A DNA stretch of 41,163 bases from JAWWPY01 sp964412845 (lineage in GTDB: Bacteria; Actinomycetota; Actinomycetes; Streptosporangiales; Streptosporangiaceae). Location of the stretch: the NCBI GenBank assembly GCA_964412845.1, contig CAYPQM010000046.1:1-41163 (forward strand), written 5' to 3'. Within the stretch, counting starts at the first letter, position 1. Every line of letters starts with the position of its first letter. The notes under the pieces are model-generated. The model saw nothing but the letters and a program-made list of their open reading frames with translations, was not told the origin of the DNA and ran no database searches. The position numbers and the translations under genes are program-made. This document shows, one piece after another, positions 1-7,643 of the stretch.

Positions 1-2
1 AG

Positions 3-239
3 GTGATTCCGGCCACGGTCGGAGTTCACGACGGTTTCCCCGGAGCAGGGTTTATTATCGCGGACTTCGGTGACGCGCCGCCTGTCGCCTACCAGGACAC
101 GCCCGTCCGCGGGCAGGTCATCGAGGACACCGACGACATCGCGGTCTTGATGGCCACCTGGGATAGATTGCGAGCGGAGGCGCTGCCGCGTACGGCATCC
201 CTCGACTTGATGGAGGAAGTGGCCAAGACATGGACCTGA
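3..239 (+). CDS. C-terminal part of a DUF5753 (Scr1-type) helix-turn-helix regulator, 5' truncated by the window edge
   Basis: The frame is open from the window edge to TGA at 237-239 and gives 78 residues. The segment with TWDRLRAEAL followed by a terminal helix resembles the end of DUF5753, the ligand/partner domain of XRE-type regulators abundant in Streptomyces-like actinobacteria. The GTG at 3 is probably an internal codon, because the N-terminal HTH domain must lie outside the window. The stop overlaps the start of the DUF397 gene (ATG at 230) by 10 nt, which is the usual layout of this two-gene module. Family knowledge: such pairs are regulator plus small partner, sometimes described as toxin-antitoxin-like (Scr1/Scr2). 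Which genes this one controls cannot be told here. Confidence 0.75.
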   Translation: MIPATVGVHDGFPGAGFIIADFGDAPPVAYQDTPVRGQVIEDTDDIAVLMATWDRLRAEALPRTASLDLMEEVAKTWT

Positions 240-433
240 GTCGCGCCGAGTGGCGCAAGGCGAGTTACAGCAGCACCAACGGCGGCGCGTGCGTGGAAGT
301 TGCGGGCAACCTGCCGGGTATCGTGGCCGTCCGTGACTCCAAGGACCCCCACGGGCCGGTGCTGGTCTTCGCCCCCGACGAGTGGCAGGCGTTCACCGCC
401 GAGCTCCGGGCCGGCCAATTTGACCTTGGCTGA
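230..433 (+). CDS. DUF397 domain-containing small protein
   Basis: This 67-residue protein has the full DUF397 pattern: an N-terminal WRKASYSS segment, then GGACVEVA, then VAVRDSKDP, and a C-terminal FAPDEWQAF segment. DUF397 proteins are about 60-80 residues long, and in actinomycetes they are nearly always next to an XRE/DUF5753 regulator, as here (10-nt overlap, so probably translationally coupled). Members of the family have been linked to development and antibiotic production in Streptomyces, but no biochemical function can be read from the sequence. The ATG at 230 is the natural start, since the conserved domain begins within the first ten residues. The family call is firm and the function unknown. 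Confidence 0.92.
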   Translation: MDLSRAEWRKASYSSTNGGACVEVAGNLPGIVAVRDSKDPHGPVLVFAPDEWQAFTAELRAGQFDLG

Positions 434-694
434 CCCGACCTGAGTTCTAGTCGGCCGACCTGAGTTGTGGGGGCGCCTATCTCGTGTCCTCCCGGCTGGC
501 CGGCTGGGGCACTGCGGCCCCGGCGGACGAGATCCAGGGAGCGGCCAGCCGGTGAGCACTGCGGAGGCTTGCGGAGGAATCCCAGACCGGCAGCTGATGA
601 GGCTCAGCGGCCGATCGCCCAGTCTGCCTGCTTAATGATGCAGAACGATCGCGCGTCCGGTGACGAAGTTGACCCGGACGATAGCAATGGTGGC

Positions 695-952
695 TTAGCC
701 CCCCGACGCCTGGTCGCGACGTTCCTGGGTGACCAGGGTCCACCCTGGCGCTGGGTAGATGACTCTGGCGATTGTGGCCGTGGTCCACCCGATGACCCAG
801 CCGAGGAAGACGTAGCCCATCGTGTGCACAGTGTCCGTGCTGGCCAGGGTGGCCAGCAGAATCCAGATCACGGCCCAGGCGACAGCACAAGCGACAGAGA
901 ATCCCAGGTAGTCCGGCCGCCAGTACCACTTGCTGTGGCTTGAAGCTTCCAT
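695..952 (-). CDS. Small two-helix membrane protein of unknown function
   Basis: This 85-residue reverse-strand frame starts at ATG 952. GGAG lies about 9 nt upstream (GGAGTGAAAGCCC then ATG), which supports this start. After a polar N-terminus (about residues 1-13) there are two hydrophobic segments, about residues 17-38 and 44-63, rich in W, I, V, A and T, and then a short charged tail. The shape is that of a small integral membrane protein. I do not recognise the family. Overlapping frames on both strands (467-943 plus, 477-962 minus) lack a hydrophobic pattern and a ribosome site, so this is the best candidate. The upstream gap holds an unusually AT-rich element at about 1048-1070 that may control it. 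Confidence 0.55.
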   Translation of the reverse strand: MEASSHSKWYWRPDYLGFSVACAVAWAVIWILLATLASTDTVHTMGYVFLGWVIGWTTATIARVIYPAPGWTLVTQERRDQASGG

Positions 953-1047
953 GGGCTTTCACTCCAAACGATCGGGCTGGGAAGTGCCGGTGCCTGCATC
1001 GGACTGCGTCCTGTGCTCGGAGATGTCCGGCCGCTCCCAGGTATCTA

Positions 1048-1070
1048 TTAAAATGATATCACTTTGATAT
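1048..1070 (-). promoter_or_regulatory. AT-rich direct repeat with a -10-like hexamer upstream of the small membrane protein
   Basis: In a region otherwise very rich in GC, TGATAT occurs at 1054-1059 and again at 1065-1070, 11 bp (one helical turn) apart. The first copy is part of the palindrome GATATC (1055-1060). On the minus strand TATCAT (1058 to 1053) matches TATAAT in five of six positions, but no good -35 was found 17-18 bp upstream. It could be a promoter with an overlapping operator for the gene starting at 952, which would have a leader of roughly 95 nt. This is inference from position and composition only. Confidence 0.35.
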
Positions 1071-1133
1071 GCTTCAGCCTAGAGCGGCAATCGCCAAGAC
1101 GTCAGCGGGCTGACCGTGGGGAGACCGGTGGGG

Positions 1134-2081
1134 TCAGGAGCCCGTCACCGTCTCCACGAACCAGGCAGCCTGGGACAGCGCGCTGTCGGCGGCCGCGAGG
1201 AGGCCGGGCTGCAGCATGAAGTCATGCCACATGCGGGGCCACCTGGTATAGGTGATGCCCACCCCGGCCGCCGAGGCGCTGGCGGCCAGGCGCTCGGCGT
1301 CGGGGGCGAGCAGATCATCGGATCCGGCCTGTATCAACAGCGGCGGCAGGCCGCCGTGTGCAGCGAGCAGCGGCGAGACCGAGGCGTCCGCCCAGCTCGA
1401 CGGCTGGGCGTACGCGATGGCGCAGGCCTCGAGCCAGCGCGGGCTGAGCAGCACGTCCCGGCGCACCAGGTCTGGCACCGCCCGGCGGTTTCTCCCCAGA
1501 TCGAGCCACGGCGACACGAGGATGCATCCAGCGGGAAGCTGCGCGCCCTCGTCGCGCATCACGAGGACGAGGGACAGGGCGAGGCCCCCGCCGGCCGAGT
1601 CGCCAGATATCACGATCGAAGCGGGGGTGGCCTCGCTGAGCAGGGCGTTGATGACGTCGCGGGCGTCATTAAGGGCCGCGGGATGAGCGTGCTCCGGTGC
1701 CAGCCGGTACTCGGGCACCACGACCCGGCACGCCGCCTGGGCGCTCAGGTGCGCAGCCCAGGCCCGCGCCATGCGCGCCGAGCCCACGCAGTAGCCGCCG
1801 CCGTGGAAGTGGACGACGGTGCGCTCGGGGTGCGCCCGGCCGGCCGCCGCCACCACCTCGGTGCGCACCCCGTTCAGCACGCTCTCCGCGACGCTCGTGC
1901 CCCGCGGCACGGGCCAGGCTCGCGTGAGCCGGTCGAGGCGCCGGCGCTGCGCCTCCCAGGGCAGGCCGGGGTCGAGGATACGGCGGCCGAGCTGCCCCAT
2001 CCCTAGGCGCATAAGCCCTGGCGGCAGGCGAAGGCTGCTCGGCCGGGGCAGGCTTGTGTGATTGGCGTGGCCGGGAATCAT
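1134..2081 (-). CDS. Alpha/beta hydrolase, hormone-sensitive-lipase (HSL) family esterase
   Basis: This 315-residue protein has the HSL/carboxylesterase family IV signature: the oxyanion motif HGGGY at about residues 93-97, the nucleophile motif GDSAGGG with Ser162, an acid residue in AGSDD at about 255-256, and the catalytic His286 in MWHDFM. Length is typical (300-330). Family function: hydrolysis of short- to medium-chain esters in the cytoplasm. The ATG at 2081 overlaps the TGA of the monooxygenase gene upstream (2078-2081), so the two are translationally coupled. That pairing makes biochemical sense, since a Baeyer-Villiger monooxygenase makes an ester or lactone from a ketone and an esterase opens it. 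The substrate is not predictable. Confidence 0.9.
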   Translation of the reverse strand: MIPGHANHTSLPRPSSLRLPPGLMRLGMGQLGRRILDPGLPWEAQRRRLDRLTRAWPVPRGTSVAESVLNGVRTEVVAAAGRAHPERTVVHFHGGGYCVGSARMARAWAAHLSAQAACRVVVPEYRLAPEHAHPAALNDARDVINALLSEATPASIVISGDSAGGGLALSLVLVMRDEGAQLPAGCILVSPWLDLGRNRRAVPDLVRRDVLLSPRWLEACAIAYAQPSSWADASVSPLLAAHGGLPPLLIQAGSDDLLAPDAERLAASASAAGVGITYTRWPRMWHDFMLQPGLLAAADSALSQAAWFVETVTGS

Positions 2082-3577
2082 GCCGTGCCGTCACCGGGCG
2101 CGGCGGTGGCCGGGCGCTTCGGCATGACCTGGTACGCGGCGAGGTCGAAATGGCGGACGCGGTGCCGGTAGCGGAAGGTGTGGTCGGGCCAGTTGTTGGT
2201 GTTGCGTCCCGAGGCCGTGGTGTACCAGCTATGGCACCCGCTCTGCCACACCGACGTGCGGCTGGCCGCATCGACCCAGACGTTGAACGCGCCCTGCACC
2301 TCGGGACGTATGTCAAGCCAGTCGAGGCCCTCCTTTTCGAGGGCCCGCAGGGCGCCGAGCACATAGGCGATCTGGCCTTCGAGCATGTAGATGATCGAAT
2401 TGCCGCCGAGGTTGGTGTTGGGCCCGTAGAGCATGAAGAAGTTCGGGAATCCTGAGACGGTGATCCCGAGGTACGCCTCAGCCCCGTCGTGCCAGATCTC
2501 GCGCAGCCGCCGCCCGCCGAGGCCGCTGACCGATACAGGGGCCAGGAAGTCAACCGCCTGGAACCCGGTGCCATAGATGATCACGTCCGCCTGGCGGATG
2601 GCGCCGTTGGACGCGACCACACCCTGCGCCGTGATGCGCGCGATCGGATCGGTGACGAGCTCGACATTCGGACGGGCCAGCGTCGGGTACCAGTCGTTGG
2701 AGAACAGCACCCGCTTGCAGCCCATTACGTAGCCGGGGACGCACTTCTCGCGCATCTGCGGGTCGGTGATCTGCGCCCGGAGCTGGCGGCGCCAGAGCAG
2801 CATCGGCGCGGCCAGCAGCTTGGGTGACAGGACAAAGCCGCTGGTCAGCAGCTCGCCGTAGAGGAAGATGCGCAGCCGGTCGGCCTTGCGTGCCGCAGGC
2901 AGCCGGTCACGGAGGACCTGCTCGGCGTGCCGATAGGGCCGGTCGGCCTTGGGCAGCACATAAGGGGCGCTGCGCTGGTAGACATGCACCTGCGCGGCCG
3001 TCCTGGCGACCTCCGGCACGAATTGGATGGCACTCGCGCCGGTGCCGACGACGGCCACCTGCCGGCCGGTGAGGTCGACGCCATGGTCCCAGCGGGCGGA
3101 GTGCCACGACGGGCCGCTGAACTCGTCGCGGCCCACGATGTCGGGCAGGGCGGGCCGGTTAAGCTGCCCGACGGCGAAGACCACGGCGGTCGCCCGGAGT
3201 CTGTCCCCATTGTCGAGGGTGACGGTCCACACGGCGTGGCGCTCGTCAAACTCGGCGGCGGCGACGCCCGAACCGAAGCGCAGGTGGGGGCCAAGCCCAC
3301 GCTCCGCGGACAGTAAGCGCAGGTACGCCAGGATCTCGCGCTGCGGGGGGAAGCGGCGGCTCCAGCGCGACGGCCGGGACGAGAACGAGTACAGGCTGGA
3401 CGGCACGTCGCACGCGGCACCGGGGTAGGTGTTGTCCCGCCAGGTCCCCCCGATGTCGTCGCCTTTGTCGACGACCAGGAAATCCTCGATGCCCGCCTGT
3501 TTGAGCGCCACGGCCATGCCGATCCCCGCGAACCCGGCACCGACCACGACCACGCGGTACGACGAATGCTCGGGCAT
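2078..3577 (-). CDS. Flavin-containing Baeyer-Villiger-type monooxygenase
   Basis: This 499-residue flavoprotein starts at ATG 3577, which is preceded by GAGGAGG at good spacing. A longer open frame to 3679 lacks such a site and adds 34 residues with no domain. The FAD Rossmann motif GAGFAG is at residues 13-18 and the second, NADPH-binding, motif GTGASA at 178-183. Between them F153-S-G, H159 and W163 give the type I Baeyer-Villiger fingerprint FxGxxxHxxxW followed by D. Family function: NADPH- and O2-dependent insertion of oxygen next to a carbonyl, ketone to ester. Length is normal for short type I enzymes (about 490-550). It overlaps the downstream esterase by 4 nt, which suggests a ketone-to-acid-plus-alcohol route. 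The substrate is unknown. Confidence 0.9.
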   Translation of the reverse strand: MPEHSSYRVVVVGAGFAGIGMAVALKQAGIEDFLVVDKGDDIGGTWRDNTYPGAACDVPSSLYSFSSRPSRWSRRFPPQREILAYLRLLSAERGLGPHLRFGSGVAAAEFDERHAVWTVTLDNGDRLRATAVVFAVGQLNRPALPDIVGRDEFSGPSWHSARWDHGVDLTGRQVAVVGTGASAIQFVPEVARTAAQVHVYQRSAPYVLPKADRPYRHAEQVLRDRLPAARKADRLRIFLYGELLTSGFVLSPKLLAAPMLLWRRQLRAQITDPQMREKCVPGYVMGCKRVLFSNDWYPTLARPNVELVTDPIARITAQGVVASNGAIRQADVIIYGTGFQAVDFLAPVSVSGLGGRRLREIWHDGAEAYLGITVSGFPNFFMLYGPNTNLGGNSIIYMLEGQIAYVLGALRALEKEGLDWLDIRPEVQGAFNVWVDAASRTSVWQSGCHSWYTTASGRNTNNWPDHTFRYRHRVRHFDLAAYQVMPKRPATAAPGDGTA

Positions 3578-3622
3578 GGGCCCTCCTCGCGCTCTACGCA
3601 GCCGGGCCAGAATGCAGCCCAG

Positions 3623-3697
3623 GTGCCGGGGCCCGTGAAGGGACCCGGCACGGGCAGGATAGCGAACCCGCCGGAGCATCCCGCGATCCTGCCCGTG
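3623..3697 (-). promoter_or_regulatory. Two overlapping inverted repeats upstream of the monooxygenase gene
   Basis: CACGGGCAGGAT (3649-3660) is the perfect reverse complement of ATCCTGCCCGTG (3686-3697), a 12-bp stem with a 25-nt loop. A second inverted pair, GTGCCGGG (3623-3630) and CCCGGCAC (3644-3651), shares three bases with it, so the two hairpins compete for the same bases. They lie between the VOC gene stop (3746) and the monooxygenase start (3577). There is no T-run on either side. Possible roles are a Rho-type or processing signal after the VOC gene, a leader control element of the monooxygenase operon, or a dyad operator. Confidence 0.4.
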
Positions 3698-3745
3698 ACA
3701 CAGGAACGAGGCGGGAAGCCCGGGATGGGTAGGGATTCGCTCCCG

Positions 3746-4168
3746 TTACGCCAAGCCTGGTGGTTCTCCGATTGGCGCCGCCCACCCCGGGCGGGGTATG
3801 AGACAGAACGGGTGCCCGGCCGGGTCGGCATAGACCCGTGACCGGCCGTCTGCGCCCGGGAGGCGCCGGGCGCCCAGGGCCAGGACGCGCGGCTCGGCGG
3901 CTTCGACGTCATCGACCATGACATCGAAATGCATCTGCTGCGGTCGGCCCGGGTCAGGCCACCGCGGCTGCTGGAGGCCAGGCGCCAGCTGGAAGGCGAT
4001 GCCGGAGGACGCGTCGTCTCGCGACACGACCACGAAGTCGTCTTCCTGCCAGGTGACAGGAAGCCCGAGAAGTTCCGAGTAGAACGCGGCCAGCGCGGCC
4101 GGGTCGGGGCAGTCCACGATTACATGATGAAGGCGTCCAATCACGGTCTCCATCCTCGCATCGGACAC
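3746..4168 (-). CDS. VOC (glyoxalase/bleomycin resistance) family protein
   Basis: About 140 residues long, with the paired beta-alpha-beta-beta-beta architecture of the vicinal-oxygen-chelate fold. The first module begins GRLHHVIVDCPDP and contains AFYSELLG. The second begins MHFDVMVDDVEAAE and ends with YADPAGHPFCL. This subgroup is common in Streptomyces-like genomes and usually has no assigned substrate; members include lyases, dioxygenases and binding proteins. The open frame starts with GTG at 4168; ATG 4153 is an in-frame alternative. Neither has a convincing Shine-Dalgarno sequence at proper spacing, so the start is uncertain. It stands alone, separated from the monooxygenase operon by a hairpin region. 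Confidence 0.85.
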   Translation of the reverse strand: MSDARMETVIGRLHHVIVDCPDPAALAAFYSELLGLPVTWQEDDFVVVSRDDASSGIAFQLAPGLQQPRWPDPGRPQQMHFDVMVDDVEAAEPRVLALGARRLPGADGRSRVYADPAGHPFCLIPRPGWAAPIGEPPGLA

Positions 4169-4253
4169 GCCGGCATCGTGGGCGGGCGCATCGCGCTCGG
4201 CAGTCCTCAGCGGGCGGGGGGCATCTCTCGTGTGATCGTTGGAAACACGGTGC

Positions 4254-5201
4254 CTACTGTGCGGTCAGGGCCGGGTTGAGCCGGACGAGCCGGGCGGGGT
4301 TCGTCTCGTCGAGTTCGGCGATGGTTTCTCGTGACTTCACGAAGTCTGAGAATGAGCGGTAGCCGAGTGCTCTTTCGCTGAATGACGGGTCCATGCGCCT
4401 CATCTGGCTCTTCACTGTGGAGCTGTGCAGCCAGTCCGCGTCATCCTTTTCCTGGCCCAGGCGCAGGGCTCGTTCCAGGAGCCTGGTCGCCAGCTCTTGC
4501 GGGTCTTCGGGGCCGGGATCAGTTTCGCCGGTCACCGTGGCCGCTGGCTGCCTGGTACGTCGCGGGCCCCGGCCGGGCGGCGTGCTGCCGGGCTCCTGGG
4601 CGGCGGGCGGCGGGGCGGCGGCGGTGGGCGTTATGCCCGGGAGCGCGTCGTAGGTGACGAGTTCGTCGCACGCCGCGGCGAGTGATCTGCTGGTCGATCC
4701 GGCGACCCCGACCCCCACGACGTAACGGCCCAGGCGGCGGCACCGCTGGGCGAGGGCGATGTAATCGGAGTCCCCGGCCACGATCACCACGTGGGTCAGG
4801 TCGGGGAGGCGGAACATGTCCTCCACCGCATCTACGGCCAGCCTGATGTCGGCGCCGTTCTTGGCGTAGGCGGCGGCGGGAAAGAGCTGGACCAGGTCCA
4901 CTGCGCGGCTGACGAGCTGCCCGCGGTAGTCGGCGTTCACGGGTGCTGACCAGTCCGCGTAGGCGCGGGTCAGCACGAGGGTGCCGAACGATGAGGCGAA
5001 GTCGATCATCGCGCCGACGTCCACGGTGGCGCGCTGGAGCTTCTCCGCGATGTCAGGATCGGCCGGCCGGTCGGCCCGGCTGAACCCGCGCACCTTGTCC
5101 CGCTGGAACTGGCCCCGGCCGTGAACCTGGTCATAGCGTGAGATCACGATGTTGTCGAAGTCGATATAGACGGCGACACGGGTGACGCCAGGGTCGTTCA
5201 T
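4254..5201 (-). CDS. NYN-domain putative RNase with C-terminal OST-HTH/LOTUS domain
   Basis: In this 315-residue protein, residues 8-188 form a NYN (PIN-like) nuclease domain. The acidic residues expected at the metal site are visible: D14 and D16 in YIDFDN, D118 and D124 in GADIRLAVDA, and D144 and D146 in AGDSDY. A proline- and charge-rich linker follows (about 190-232). Residues about 236-311 then match an OST-HTH/LOTUS RNA-binding domain (LATRLLERAL, SSTVKSQMRRMDPSFSERALGYRSFSDFV). Family knowledge: LabA/DUF88-like NYN proteins are predicted or shown ribonucleases, and LOTUS domains bind RNA, including G-quadruplexes. The likely role is RNA processing or decay. It is monocistronic with only a weak upstream GAG before ATG 5201. 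The domain call is strong and the target unknown. Confidence 0.9.
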   Translation of the reverse strand: MNDPGVTRVAVYIDFDNIVISRYDQVHGRGQFQRDKVRGFSRADRPADPDIAEKLQRATVDVGAMIDFASSFGTLVLTRAYADWSAPVNADYRGQLVSRAVDLVQLFPAAAYAKNGADIRLAVDAVEDMFRLPDLTHVVIVAGDSDYIALAQRCRRLGRYVVGVGVAGSTSRSLAAACDELVTYDALPGITPTAAAPPPAAQEPGSTPPGRGPRRTRQPAATVTGETDPGPEDPQELATRLLERALRLGQEKDDADWLHSSTVKSQMRRMDPSFSERALGYRSFSDFVKSRETIAELDETNPARLVRLNPALTAQ

Positions 5202-5621
5202 ATCTGCTCATCTCGCCGGGGCGCCCTCAAGAGGCCAGCCTGCCCGGGAAACCTGCGGGGTGACCACCTGCCAGCATCAAGCAGCCACGACACCGCCGGC
5301 CTCACGAGGATCACTACTGTCGCAGCGAAACGGCCGGGACTGACAATCTCCACTGTCGCACAGCAGCCACCCCCGTTGGGGGTGGGGCAGAGCGTTCTTC
5401 CGGCGCGATGGTGGAGCATGCGGCACTTTGCCCGACGATGACTCTGGGTATCTCGGCGGGCTGGCGGACCACGCAGCGTCGACCCATGCCAACCCGAACC
5501 GCGCTGATGAACACAGCGTTACGCTACTTGGCTATAGTGAACGGGTAGTCGATCAGTAACAAAATGTGACGAAGCTTCGGGGGAAGCTAATCGGCATGTT
5601 CATCGATCGGAGTGGGCTGCC
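5202..5621. other. 420-bp intergenic region between divergent genes, with one compact hairpin
   Basis: No convincing gene was seen. Reverse frames here (for example 5314-5514) have no domain and no ribosome site. It must hold the promoters of the NYN gene (leftward) and the histidine kinase (rightward). A perfect 8-bp hairpin with a 3-nt loop, CCACCCCC-GTT-GGGGGTGG, lies at 5367-5385 without a T-run. TATAGT at 5533-5538 is a possible -10 for the kinase, but no matching -35 was found. The segment 5530-5575 is noticeably less GC-rich than its surroundings. Confidence 0.4.
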
Positions 5622-7643
5622 ATGAGAACCCAACGGTCGATGGTCTTCTATGCCTGGCTTGGGCTCGTGGTGGAGTTCGTGCTCGTGCTGGGAGTGGTGG
5701 CCTTCGTGCTGGCCGGGGCTGGCTACCAGCGGTCAGCCATTCTGCTCCTCAGCCAGCGGGTTCAGCGCATGCAACTGGTCAACCTGACGCTGCAGGGCGA
5801 ATTCCTCAACACCCAGCGCGCGCTCCGCGGGTACCAGGCGACTGGACAGGGCCGGTTTGCGCAGACCTTTTACACAGGGCAGACGGATTTCGTCCTTGAG
5901 CTGGTGGTGCTGCGGCGACTGGCCTGGCCGGAGGTCCTGGACGGGGTAACCGCGCAGGAGAGGGCGGCTCGTGCGGCCTTCCTGCGCGGCGGTGAGGCGG
6001 TGGTGGCACCACCCGGCATCGGGGGCGCGGCGGGCCTGTTTGACCAGGCGTCGGCCAGTTCGGACACGTTCGTGCGGCAAAATCAGCGGCTCCAGGCGCG
6101 CCTCTCCGCTTACAGCGCCGTGCTCGCTGACCGGGCCCAGCGCACGCTGGGCATCGGGATGGTGGGTACTAGCGTCATCCTGGCGGTCGGCCTGATGCTG
6201 CCGGTGCTGGCTTTCGGGCTCGCCCTCCGCTGGACAAGTGCGCCCCTGCACGGCCTCACCACCACCGTGCGCAGGCGGGCACTGGGAGACCTTGACGTGC
6301 GCGCTATCGCAGGCGGCCCGGCTGACGTCCAAGAACTGGCCAGGTCGGTCAACTTCCTAGCGGACGAGAGTAACCGGCTCACAAGCGTGCGGGAGGCCTC
6401 CACCCGCATTTATGAGCATCTGCATGCTCCGGCCATCATCGCTGAAGCGGTGGCCGCGCTCGAAGAGAATCTCGCCGTCGACTTTGCCTGGCTGGGGCTG
6501 GTTAAGGGGGAGGAGCTCAACTCCCTCGTGGCTGAGCCTGCCCAGGATCGGGCACTGGGCATCTCGCCCGTCCAGCCTGCCTATTCCCTCGGGTGGATAA
6601 GGGACCTTTTCAGCCAGCGATCGAGCTACTGCTGCCAGGACCTGAGCTCAGGCATTCCGGCGAACCTTCCGCCGCACGTCCAGGACATGGTGCGGGACTC
6701 GAACGCGGCGTCGCTGCTGCTCACCCCGTTCGGTACCGGCCAGGAACTGATGGGCGCCCTGACCCTGGTGCGCAACAAGGGGGGACGCTCCTGGACAGAG
6801 CCGGAAATCGAGGCCGTGCAGTCTCTGGCGCGCGATCTCGGGCGGGCGCTTGAGCACGCGCGGCTCTACGAAGGGGAGGAGCGCCTCGTGGCTGAACTGC
6901 AGTCGCTGGACCTGGCCAAGACCAGGTTCCTGGCGTCTTCCTCCCACGACCTGCGGACGCCGCTCACCAACATCATCGGCAACATAGAGATAATCCAGGA
7001 CGCAGAGGCAGGGCCGGTGACGGCAATGCAAGCCTCGATGCTGGACGCGGTCAGCCGTAATGGGCGGCGATTGCTGAGCCTCATCGAGGACATGCTGACG
7101 ATTTCCAAGATCCAGCTGGGCGTGTTCACCTCCAACCTTTGCCCCGTGGACCTGGCCCACCTGGTACCGGAGCCGGTGGACCTGGTCATGCCATCGATGC
7201 AGGAGGGCGAGATCACCTTCGACGTGCGGGCCCCGCGCGAGGGGCTGATGGTGAACGGGGACGCCGGGCAGCTTGGCCGGGTTCTGACCAACCTGCTCAC
7301 CAATGCGGTGAAATACACCCCCCGGGGCGGCCGGGTTACCTGCACCGCGGCCGTTGAGGATGACGATGCTGTGCTGGTGGTGCAGGACACCGGCATGGGC
7401 ATCCCGGAAGATGAGCAGGAGTCCCTGGGCACCCCGTTCTTCCGGGCCTCCAACGCCGTCAGCCGCGAGGTTCAGGGATCAGGCCTGGGCCTGAGCATCG
7501 TGCGCACTGTCGTCGGGCAGCATAACGGCAAACTGGAGCTGGAATCCGTGGAGGGCGTGGGCACGACGGTCACGGTCCGGATTCCGCTGCTGCGCTCCGG
7601 GACGCTTTCTGGGGCGGCCCGGACCCGGCGGGCGGTTCCTTGA
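5622..7643 (+). CDS. Orphan membrane sensor histidine kinase (extracytoplasmic sensor-HAMP-GAF-HisKA-HATPase)
   Basis: This 673-residue protein begins with a transmembrane helix (about 9-31). A roughly 140-residue, mostly helical extracytoplasmic region follows, similar in layout to CHASE3 sensors (LNTQRALRGYQATGQ). Then come a second helix (about 176-200), a HAMP-like linker (about 203-255) and a GAF-like domain (about 260-415). The HisKA domain carries phosphoacceptor His442 in SHDLRTPLTN. The catalytic domain shows the N box (N557, N561), DTGMG (589-593) and GSGLGLS (from 619). It should autophosphorylate on His442 and pass phosphate to a response regulator, but none is adjacent. The stop overlaps the TTG start of a solute-binding protein gene (7640-7643), hinting that the two work together. 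Confidence 0.92.
   Translation: MRTQRSMVFYAWLGLVVEFVLVLGVVAFVLAGAGYQRSAILLLSQRVQRMQLVNLTLQGEFLNTQRALRGYQATGQGRFAQTFYTGQTDFVLELVVLRRLAWPEVLDGVTAQERAARAAFLRGGEAVVAPPGIGGAAGLFDQASASSDTFVRQNQRLQARLSAYSAVLADRAQRTLGIGMVGTSVILAVGLMLPVLAFGLALRWTSAPLHGLTTTVRRRALGDLDVRAIAGGPADVQELARSVNFLADESNRLTSVREASTRIYEHLHAPAIIAEAVAALEENLAVDFAWLGLVKGEELNSLVAEPAQDRALGISPVQPAYSLGWIRDLFSQRSSYCCQDLSSGIPANLPPHVQDMVRDSNAASLLLTPFGTGQELMGALTLVRNKGGRSWTEPEIEAVQSLARDLGRALEHARLYEGEERLVAELQSLDLAKTRFLASSSHDLRTPLTNIIGNIEIIQDAEAGPVTAMQASMLDAVSRNGRRLLSLIEDMLTISKIQLGVFTSNLCPVDLAHLVPEPVDLVMPSMQEGEITFDVRAPREGLMVNGDAGQLGRVLTNLLTNAVKYTPRGGRVTCTAAVEDDDAVLVVQDTGMGIPEDEQESLGTPFFRASNAVSREVQGSGLGLSIVRTVVGQHNGKLELESVEGVGTTVTVRIPLLRSGTLSGAARTRRAVP

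Noticed and set aside
467..962. Frames of about 160 residues on both strands (467-943 plus, 477-962 minus)
   Set aside because: They overlap the better supported small membrane protein gene and have low-complexity Arg/Pro/Gly composition.
5198..5514. Overlapping reverse frames of 66-73 residues upstream of the NYN gene
   Set aside because: No ribosome site, no recognisable domain and no hydrophobic or periodic pattern; typical spurious open frames of GC-rich DNA.
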